This document shows, one piece after another, positions 57,828-64,000 of a stretch of DNA of 64,000 nucleotides (its first letter is position 1; each line of letters starts with the position of its first letter). The position numbers and the translations under genes are program-made. The stretch is taken from contig NZ_CP115670.1 of NCBI RefSeq assembly GCF_027886475.1, forward strand, positions 1,860,001 through 1,924,000, read 5' to 3'. A model generated the notes under the pieces. The model searched no databases and was not told the origin of the DNA. It saw nothing but the letters and a program-made list of their open reading frames with translations. This stretch comes from Corynebacterium sp. SCR221107 (GTDB taxonomy: Bacteria > Actinomycetota > Actinomycetes > Mycobacteriales > Mycobacteriaceae).

Positions 57828-58949
57828 TTACGCAGGGCGAAAGGTCGCGCCTTGATCGGCGCTACCTCCCTGCGGCGCGTGGCCTTCCTTCTGATTGTTG
57901 TCTTCGTCGTGCGGCTCGGGCTGAGAATTAGCCTCTACATCGTCGTCTTGAGCTGTGCTGTTTTCACGGTCATCGCTGTCAATGCCGCCATTGCCGTCAT
58001 CAGGGAACTCTTCGCGCGCTTGCTCTAGCGCGTCGTCGAGTTGCTGTTCGTCAAGACCAGGTTCGTCAAAGGGGTTGCGACGCTTGCGATGTGGCAAGGC
58101 CAGCTCGGCGGCGACACGAATATCCTCATCGGTGACGAACTCCCGTCCCTCCCAAGCCGCATGCGCACACGCCGTTCTCGCGATCACAAGGTCACCGCGC
58201 ATCCCGTCAACATCGAAGGACGCGCAGATGGCCGCAATCCGGGCAACATTGGTGTCTGAGAGCTCGACGGAGCCCACCAACGAAGCAGCCGCTGCTAGGC
58301 GCTGAGAGATCGCCGCGTCTTCTTCCTCCCACTGTGCAATGAAGGCCTCGGGATCGTCTTCGAAGGCCAGTCGGCGCTTCATGATTTCCGCGCGAACCTG
58401 AATATCACGCGACGCCACGACGTCGAGGGATAGTCCGAATCGGTCCAACAGCTGCGGGCGCAGCTCACCTTCCTCGGGGTTCATGGTACCGACCAGCACG
58501 AAGTTGGCTGCGGCCGTATGCGAGATCGAGTCGCGCTCAATGGTGACCACGCCGGTTGCAGCGGCGTCCAGGAGGGCATCCACGAGGTGATCGGCAAGCA
58601 GGTTGACTTCATCGACGTATAGGACCCCGCCGTCGGCCTCCGCGAGCAGACCCGGGCGATAGGTGGCCTTGCCCGTTGTCAGGACGGTCTCCAAATCCAA
58701 AGCGCCCACGACGCGGTCCTCTGTTGCCCCGATGGGAAGATTAACCAAGGGCGCGTCACCTAAAAGAGATGCGAAGGCGCGCACCGTCGTCGTTTTAGCG
58801 GTGCCTTTTTCACCACGAACGACCACCCCACCGATCTTTGGGGAAATGGCGCACAAGATCAGCGCGAGACGTAACTTCTCTTGGCCGACGACTGCGGAAA
58901 AAGGATACTGGTAGCGCTGTGGCTTAGACACGGTAAATGAGACACCCAT
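57828..58949 (-). CDS. ChlI-like AAA+ ATPase (magnesium-chelatase subunit type)
   Basis: AAA+ ATPase of the BchI/ChlI family: [12 protein letters not shown] start, Walker [10 protein letters not shown] (46-54), LYVDEVNLL Walker B, and the sensor region [36 protein letters not shown]. After the ATPase core comes a strongly acidic, Asp/Gln-rich linker (about residues 305-370) like that of fused ChlI-ChlD proteins. It ends abruptly in ATFRPA. Family members in organisms without chlorophyll are often linked to cobalt insertion, which fits the neighbouring cob genes (inference). An ATG at 59000 is an alternative start. Confidence 0.85.
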   Translation of the reverse strand: MGVSFTVSKPQRYQYPFSAVVGQEKLRLALILCAISPKIGGVVVRGEKGTAKTTTVRAFASLLGDAPLVNLPIGATEDRVVGALDLETVLTTGKATYRPGLLAEADGGVLYVDEVNLLADHLVDALLDAAATGVVTIERDSISHTAAANFVLVGTMNPEEGELRPQLLDRFGLSLDVVASRDIQVRAEIMKRRLAFEDDPEAFIAQWEEEDAAISQRLAAAASLVGSVELSDTNVARIAAICASFDVDGMRGDLVIARTACAHAAWEGREFVTDEDIRVAAELALPHRKRRNPFDEPGLDEQQLDDALEQAREEFPDDGNGGIDSDDRENSTAQDDDVEANSQPEPHDEDNNQKEGHAPQGGSADQGATFRPA

Positions 58950-59033
58950 CAGTTGTTCGAAAGCTTTGTTTAAAGGCGGGCACGGTGCCCTTGCCTCCAT
59001 CCACTATTACCACGCACCCCATGCACACAACGC

Positions 59034-59073
59034 GGCGTGCCCCCTTCCGCACTATGCGGGGAGGGGGCACGCC
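59034..59073. terminator. Strong GC hairpin between mqo and the chelatase genes
   Basis: 12-bp perfect arms GGCGTGCCCCCT (59034-59045) and AGGGGGCACGCC (59062-59073). There is no T-run on the minus-strand distal side, but T5 precedes it. It lies 40 bp beyond the mqo stop and probably terminates mqo. Confidence 0.6.
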
Positions 59074-59111
59074 GAAAAAGTCCGATGCAAGTGATCTTTT
59101 GTGTAGCCTAA

Positions 59112-60608
59112 CTACTGCTCGAGCTTCAGGGTCTTTTGGGTGTAGGACCAGATTTCCTCGAACAGCTTCTTGTCGGTGGCAAGCTGAACGCCGTAGGAAG
59201 GAACCATTTCCTTGATCTTGTCGCCCCACTCGATCATCTTCTGGCCGAAGCAACGCTCGAGAAGCTCGATCATTGCGGCAGGTGCGATCGAAGCACCCGG
59301 GGAGGCACCGAGGATACCGGCGATAGAGCCATCACCGGAGTTAATCAGGGAGGTACCGAACGCCAAGGTGGAGAAGCGCGGGCCGACTACCGGCTGGATT
59401 GCCTGGACACGCTGACCTGCGGTGACCAGCTCCCAGTCCTCATCGCGTGCGTTTGGCATGTACTCACGCAACGACTCCATGCGAGCCTTCTGATCCTTGA
59501 GCAGCTCAGTGATCAGGTACTTGGTCAGACCCATCTCCTGAACGCCAACGCCGATGTAAGACATGAGGTTGGTCGGGCGGATGGACTTAAACAGGTCGAA
59601 CCAGGTTCCCTGCTTGAGGAACTTCGGGGTCCAGCCTGCGTAAGGGCCAAACAGTAGACCCTTCTCGCCGTCAATGACACGGGTGTCCAAGTGTGGAACG
59701 GACATCGGCGGTGCACCGATGGAGGCCTTGCCATAGACCTTTGCGGCGTGCTGTTCGATGATGTCCGGGTTGGTGCAGCGCAGCCACTGGCCGGACACAG
59801 GGAAGCCACCCCAACCGCGGATCTCCGGAATACCGGACTTCTGAAGCAGCGGCAAAGCCATACCGCCGGCGCCGACGAAGACGAAGTTAGCTCGAATGGT
59901 AGAAACATCGCCGGTGTGGCGGTTCTTAACGGTCAACTTCCACTTCTGACCATCACGGGTGAGGTTGGTGACCTCGTGCCCGTAGAGGATCTCAGTGCCC
60001 TTGTCCTTTGCATCATTGAGGAATTGCTTTGCCAGAGCACCGTAGTTGATGTCGGTGCCCGCCTCGGTCCACGAAATGGCAACCTTGTCGGAGGCGCTGC
60101 GGCCGTCAGCCATCAGCGGGAGCATTTCGTCGAACTTTGCGCGGTCGTCGGTGAACTGCATGTTCGGGAACAGCGGGTGCCCAACAAGAGCATCGTAGCG
60201 CTTGCGCAGGTACTCCACCTGGTCTGCACCGCGGCCAAAGGAAACGTGCGGAACCGGGTTAATCCACTCGCGCGGGTCTGCCAGCACTCCGCGATCGACC
60301 TGGTGTGCCCAGAACTGACGCGAAGCCTGGAACTTCTCGTTGACGCCGATGGCTTTGGTGATCTCGATCTTGCCCTTGACCTCTGGGGTGTAATTGAGCT
60401 CACACAGTGCAGAGTGGCCGGTACCAGCGTTGTTCCAAGGAGAAGAAGACTCCTCAGCCGGTGCGTCGAGGCGCTCGAAGAGAATCTGGGACCATCCCGG
60501 TTCCAGCTCTCGGAGCATTGCGCCAAGGGTGGCGCTCATGATGCCAGCGCCCACCAGTGCCACGTCCACCTCGTGGCTGATGGCTGCGTTGTTCTTGGAA
60601 TCTGACAT
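59112..60608 (-). CDS. mqo: Malate:quinone oxidoreductase Mqo
   Basis: Membrane-associated FAD enzyme that oxidises malate to oxaloacetate and feeds electrons to menaquinone; in corynebacteria it is the main malate-oxidising enzyme of the TCA cycle. 498 residues. The FAD dinucleotide-binding motif VALVGAGIMSATLG is at 16-29. Family blocks include SSSPWNNAGTGHSALCELNYTP-type sequence, GWGGFPVSGQWLRC, and LLGASPGAS-like FAD-binding near the C-terminus. AAGGAAG precedes the ATG. Gene order mqo-hydrolase-mtr matches C. glutamicum. Confidence 0.97.
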   Translation of the reverse strand: MSDSKNNAAISHEVDVALVGAGIMSATLGAMLRELEPGWSQILFERLDAPAEESSSPWNNAGTGHSALCELNYTPEVKGKIEITKAIGVNEKFQASRQFWAHQVDRGVLADPREWINPVPHVSFGRGADQVEYLRKRYDALVGHPLFPNMQFTDDRAKFDEMLPLMADGRSASDKVAISWTEAGTDINYGALAKQFLNDAKDKGTEILYGHEVTNLTRDGQKWKLTVKNRHTGDVSTIRANFVFVGAGGMALPLLQKSGIPEIRGWGGFPVSGQWLRCTNPDIIEQHAAKVYGKASIGAPPMSVPHLDTRVIDGEKGLLFGPYAGWTPKFLKQGTWFDLFKSIRPTNLMSYIGVGVQEMGLTKYLITELLKDQKARMESLREYMPNARDEDWELVTAGQRVQAIQPVVGPRFSTLAFGTSLINSGDGSIAGILGASPGASIAPAAMIELLERCFGQKMIEWGDKIKEMVPSYGVQLATDKKLFEEIWSYTQKTLKLEQ

Positions 60609-61412
60609 TTCAAACTTCCTTGCGTTCTACGCTTTTCGTTTCCCGTTTCGTTGTGAACCCGTGAAAAATAATGCGCGCGGGCGTGACTAGTTTCCGTGAG
60701 ATTTCATTCGGAATCTAGCGCCCCGAAAGTGCGCCTTTCAAGGATTCATCGTCCCAATGAACAGCAGTTTTTGACGGCTTAACGCGGCAACCATGAGGCG
60801 ACAAACCGTGTATCAAAAACGGCAATTCATCCTCGTTTGAGTCTACGCTTAGATGTATGGGGGGTGGTAAAAACGGTCTCCTTTCCCCCAAAGTCAAGGA
60901 TAAAGCTCGCCATCACCACCCCCATTTGGGATTGTCAGGCCACCTTCCCTGCATTCTTTCCTCCCCCGCTTCCTCCCACCCTTGAATCGACGCCCGATTC
61001 CTTACTCCGCACCTACCCCGCCTGCGCTAGTTGCTTTCCGACGTCCGAAAGGCTCCACCACTTACCGCAGCCCTTGACTATAGGGAGTTTTTGCGGCGCG
61101 CATATACACACACATATATATAAGGAAAAACGACGAAGCTAGAACAGTGCTCTCAGCGCCATATCACGATGCCCTCCCTACCTAGGCCCCCTTTATATAA
61201 GGTGCGGTCATCCGTTTTTTTCGTTTCATGACCGCACCTAGAGTGCCGCTTCTTTGACTTATGGCGTGTTGAACGTCGTGAAGCAAACACGCCTTGAACT
61301 GGGAGGCGACGCTTGGGGCTAGCAATGGTGCGCGTTGCAGCAATTCTCAATTCAATTATCGGCGTCCCCGATAGACGGGCGCGCTAGATAGGATCGTTCT
61401 ATCCTTGGAGCC
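60609..61412. other. 804-bp divergent intergenic region mqo / hydrolase
   Basis: Largest gene-free stretch in the window. It must hold the mqo promoter. It contains a C/T-rich stretch, one dispersed repeat GCTTTCCGACG inside a near-palindrome (61033-61050), an alternating purine-pyrimidine tract (CA/TA, about 61100-61122) and an 11-bp inverted repeat (61201-61238). Short frames show no family features. Confidence 0.5.
61201..61238. repeat. 11-bp inverted repeat
   Basis: GGTGCGGTCAT (61201-61211) and ATGACCGCACC (61228-61238) are perfect arms with a 16-nt T-rich loop. It is 175 bp upstream of the hydrolase start. It may be a terminator of an unseen small transcript or a regulatory stem. Confidence 0.65.
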
Positions 61413-62474
61413 ATGAGTGATTCCTTGAGGTTATCTGGGAACGAGAACCCCCCGAGCCCGCAGTGGGAGACAGATTTCTTAGGCCCCGACTATGTCGTAC
61501 GCTACCTTCCACTTGGTACAGATCCCGATGGCGAAGGCTCACTTCGTGCCGCCCTCGTGCATCACCAGCCCGCCACTGACAGCACCGCTGCCGCCACTAA
61601 AGGCACCGCGATCCTGCACGTCCACGGAGTAACGGACTATTTCTTCCACACTCACGTGGCGGAACATTTTCGCGCACTTGGCATCGACTTTTTCGCGATC
61701 GACCTACACAAGTGCGGGCGCGCTCACCTGGATGGCCAAACTTGGCACTACGAATCCGACTTACGCCACTACTATGACGAACTTGCACAGGCGGCGACGA
61801 TCGCTTTGGAGCACAATGAACGCCTCGTACTTCTCGCCCACTCCACGGGCGGATTGATTGTGGCCAATTGGCTCGACCATCTTCGGTCCAGAAATGACCC
61901 TTTGGCGGCAAAGATTGCTGGCGCGATCTTCAATAGCCCCTGGTTGGATATGATTGTTCCAATCCCTCTCGCGCGCACCGTTGCTCCCATTATCAAATTC
62001 ATGGGCAAGAAATGGCCGCGCCGGTCTCTTCCGTCAAAGTCCAATTCGGCCTACGGCGATGCCCTGCATTCAAGCCGCTTTGGAAGTTGGGATTATGACT
62101 TAAGTTTCAAGCCTCTGGCTGGACACACCAAGTACATGGGCTGGCTGCGCAGCGTGGTCAAATCCCAGGAGCGTCTTCATGCCGGCAAGATCAACTGTGG
62201 CGTGCCAGTCCTCACCCTGTGTTCGGCCGAGTCTTCCACCGGAAAGCCCTTTAGCGAAAGATCGCAATCTACCGACGCGGTGCTGAACGTGACCCAAATT
62301 AGGCGATGGGCGCCATTCCTCGCCGATTCCAGCACGGTGGAGGCCATCCCCGGCGCTGTTCACGACGTATTTCTTTCCGCCCCCACTCCCCGAAGCCAGG
62401 CATTTCGCACGACCGACCTATGGCTTGCCGCAATATTGCCCCCAGGAGCCATGAACTTCCCCGCCCGGTCCTAA
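61413..62474 (+). CDS. Alpha/beta hydrolase (serine hydrolase, lysophospholipase-like)
   Basis: 353 residues. Alpha/beta-hydrolase core: strand TAILHVHGVTDYF, nucleophile elbow LLAHSTGGLI (catalytic serine), and the C-terminal histidine in IPGAVHDVFLS. It lacks an obvious signal peptide, so it is probably cytoplasmic. The neighbours mqo and mtr match the C. glutamicum hydrolase in this position; the substrate is unknown. ATG 61413 with GGAG immediately upstream. Confidence 0.85.
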   Translation: MSDSLRLSGNENPPSPQWETDFLGPDYVVRYLPLGTDPDGEGSLRAALVHHQPATDSTAAATKGTAILHVHGVTDYFFHTHVAEHFRALGIDFFAIDLHKCGRAHLDGQTWHYESDLRHYYDELAQAATIALEHNERLVLLAHSTGGLIVANWLDHLRSRNDPLAAKIAGAIFNSPWLDMIVPIPLARTVAPIIKFMGKKWPRRSLPSKSNSAYGDALHSSRFGSWDYDLSFKPLAGHTKYMGWLRSVVKSQERLHAGKINCGVPVLTLCSAESSTGKPFSERSQSTDAVLNVTQIRRWAPFLADSSTVEAIPGAVHDVFLSAPTPRSQAFRTTDLWLAAILPPGAMNFPARS

Positions 62475-62957
62475 CGCCAGCGACATCATCCTAGGCTGGG
62501 ATGAGTGGAAGTCCAACCATTACTGGAGAAAAATCTGGGCGAAACGCAGGCACATTGACGCCCCTGATTCTATTGCACAGCAACGTCCTGGGCTCACTGT
62601 GAAAAAGTACAGTAGCACAATGCCTTAGAATCGAGATTCCCTGCTGCTTCGAGATGACCGTGAGCGGTAGATGGAATTCTGCGCGTCTCTTGTACGTTTC
62701 AGATAGCTGACGCCGAATTCACAATCAAGCTCAACTAACCTAGTCAGTTCCATTGCGCTTCTCGTCGAACAAGGACTCACCTGTTCACCACCTTCGTTCG
62801 AGGGCATTGCTTTTCTATCGTGTAAACAATGAATACGAGCCCCGCACCGAAACCGCTGCGGCTCGAACAAGCGCTACGCTCAGCGAGCTTTACCTAATTT
62901 TCAATTCAAAATAACTAGCCATCTTTATAGATCAAGGAAAAGGAAGCAGAAGACAGC
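62475..62957. other. Interval between the hydrolase and mtr
   Basis: 483 bp, the lower-GC upstream region of mtr. No gene supportable. AT-rich near 62890-62935, where an mtr promoter is expected. Confidence 0.4.
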
Positions 62958-64000
62958 ATGGCCAACTCCAAGCACTATGACCTTGTAATCGTGGGAACCG
63001 GCTCAGGAAATTCCATTCCGGGGCCAGAATTCGACAACAAGTCCATCGCTATCGTTGAAAAAGGAACTTTTGGTGGCACCTGCCTCAATGTCGGTTGCAT
63101 TCCCACCAAAATGTTCGTTCACGCTGCAGACCTCGCACACGACATTGCCGATGCCAAGCGTTTCGGCGTGCAGGCAAGCCTTAACGGCGTAGACTGGCCC
63201 AGCATTGTCTCCCGCGTGTTCGACAACCGAATCGACCCCATTGCCCGCGGTGGCGAAGAGTACCGCCGCGGTCCACGCACACCCAACATCGACGTCTACG
63301 ACCAGCACGCCACCTTTATTGCCCCCAAGACTCTCAAAACTGGTATCGGCGAGGAAAAATGGATCGTTACCGGCGATCAGATTGTCATCGCCACCGGCGC
63401 TCGTCCGGCGATCCCCGACTTTATTTCCGACTCCAACCTCACGCCAGGTGTGGACTATTTCACGAACGAGAATGTCATGCGCATGCCGGAGCTTCCTCAA
63501 TCGATGATTGTTCTCGGGGGCGGGTTCATCGCCATGGAATTCTCGCACATCTTTAGCTCCTTGGGCGTTGAGGTCAAACTCATCAACCGTTCCGACAAAG
63601 TTCTACGGGTCATGGATGAAGACATTTCGGCCCGCATGACCGAGATTGTCTCCGATCGCTATGAAACGCATCTGGGTCGACTCGTGAGCAAGGTGGAAAA
63701 GGTGGACGGCCTGATTGTTGCCACGCTTGACGACGGATCCCAGGTCAAAGCAGAAACCCTGCTCGTCGCGCTCGGTCGCATCCCCAATGGCGACCAGATG
63801 AACCTTGAGGCGGCAGGCATCGAACTCGATGGCGCTGTCATCAAAGTCGACGAGTATGGTCGCACCAGCGCGCAGGGAGTGTGGGCTCTAGGTGATGTTA
63901 GTTCCCCTTACCAGCTCAAACACGTTGCCAATGCCGAGATGCGAGCAGTTCGCCACAATCTCTTGCACCCAGACAATCTCAAGAAGTTGCCTCACGATGC
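62958..64000 (+). CDS. mtr: Mycothione reductase, 5' part
   Basis: NADPH-dependent flavoprotein that reduces mycothiol disulfide, the actinobacterial counterpart of glutathione reductase. The 347 visible residues include the FAD motif VIVGTGSGN, the redox-active pair GGTCLNVGCIPTK (C42 and C47), an ATGARP strand and the NADPH-binding motif VLGGGFIAMEF. The second FAD motif is visible near the edge (GVWALGDVSSPYQLKHVANAE). The gene continues beyond the window. AAGGA/AGGAAG precedes the ATG. It marks the organism as a mycothiol producer. Confidence 0.96.
   Translation, partial: MANSKHYDLVIVGTGSGNSIPGPEFDNKSIAIVEKGTFGGTCLNVGCIPTKMFVHAADLAHDIADAKRFGVQASLNGVDWPSIVSRVFDNRIDPIARGGEEYRRGPRTPNIDVYDQHATFIAPKTLKTGIGEEKWIVTGDQIVIATGARPAIPDFISDSNLTPGVDYFTNENVMRMPELPQSMIVLGGGFIAMEFSHIFSSLGVEVKLINRSDKVLRVMDEDISARMTEIVSDRYETHLGRLVSKVEKVDGLIVATLDDGSQVKAETLLVALGRIPNGDQMNLEAAGIELDGAVIKVDEYGRTSAQGVWALGDVSSPYQLKHVANAEMRAVRHNLLHPDNLKKLPHD

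Noticed and set aside
62625..62870. 81-codon minus-strand frame upstream of mtr
   Set aside because: Low-complexity Ser/Arg C-terminus, no family resemblance and no ribosome-binding site; treated as noise.

Overview
The window is chromosomal DNA from an actinobacterium, most likely a Corynebacterium. Gene order follows the block known from C. glutamicum (recA, bioYMN, pspA, clgR, pgsA, terC, ftsK, rnj, dapA, later mqo, hydrolase, mtr). It also follows the M. tuberculosis block from about Rv2726c to Rv2855. Mycothione reductase, a PptT/PptH pair, Mqo, BioQ-like operators and many leaderless starts (TANNNT, 6-8 nt, then ATG or GTG) fit that group. The synteny is recalled; I ran no search. I see no prophage, insertion sequence, CRISPR array, rRNA or tRNA.

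Layout. 0-9.4 kb: dapF, miaA, a Rv2728c-like gene, a DUF349 protein, a membrane protein, miaB, recX and recA with a distant SOS box. 10-12.4 kb: biotin ECF transporter bioY, bioM, bioN with two candidate BioQ boxes. 12.6-17.3 kb: pspA, clgR, cinA, pgsA, a YciI protein, and terC behind a yybP-ykoY manganese riboswitch. 17.5-25.2 kb: ftsK, a TIGR03085-type protein, RNase J, dapA. 25.7-26.8 kb: intact ybdD beside a decayed cstA. 27.3-36 kb: thyX, dapB, pnp, rpsO, two small membrane proteins, nucleoside hydrolase, ribF/truB. 36.3-47.3 kb: pptT/pptH, MATE transporter, DHH phosphoesterase, rbfA, infB, ylxR, nusA, rimP. 47.6-59 kb: lipoprotein, proS, yaaA, cobA, selO, ogt, cobB, cobO, and a magnesium-chelatase-like gene split in two frames. 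59-64 kb: mqo, a hydrolase and the start of mtr.

Most genes are core: lysine and cell-wall precursors (dapF, dapA, dapB), translation (rpsO, infB, nusA, rimP, rbfA, proS, truB, miaA, miaB), RNA turnover (pnp, rnj), recombination and chromosome segregation (recA, recX, ftsK), cofactors (ribF, bioYMN, cobA/B/O, pptT/pptH).

The most unusual signals are at DNA level. An 11-mer GCTTTCCGACG occurs 10 times, 6 of them in intergenic DNA, with a G-variant GCTTGCCGACG occurring 11 times. Three divergent gene pairs start from back-to-back leaderless promoters with -10 hexamers only 5-8 bp apart. The terC leader ends in a terminator that abuts the start codon. Also notable are the cstA relic, the 674-bp terminated gap between nusA and ylxR, and the chelatase split.
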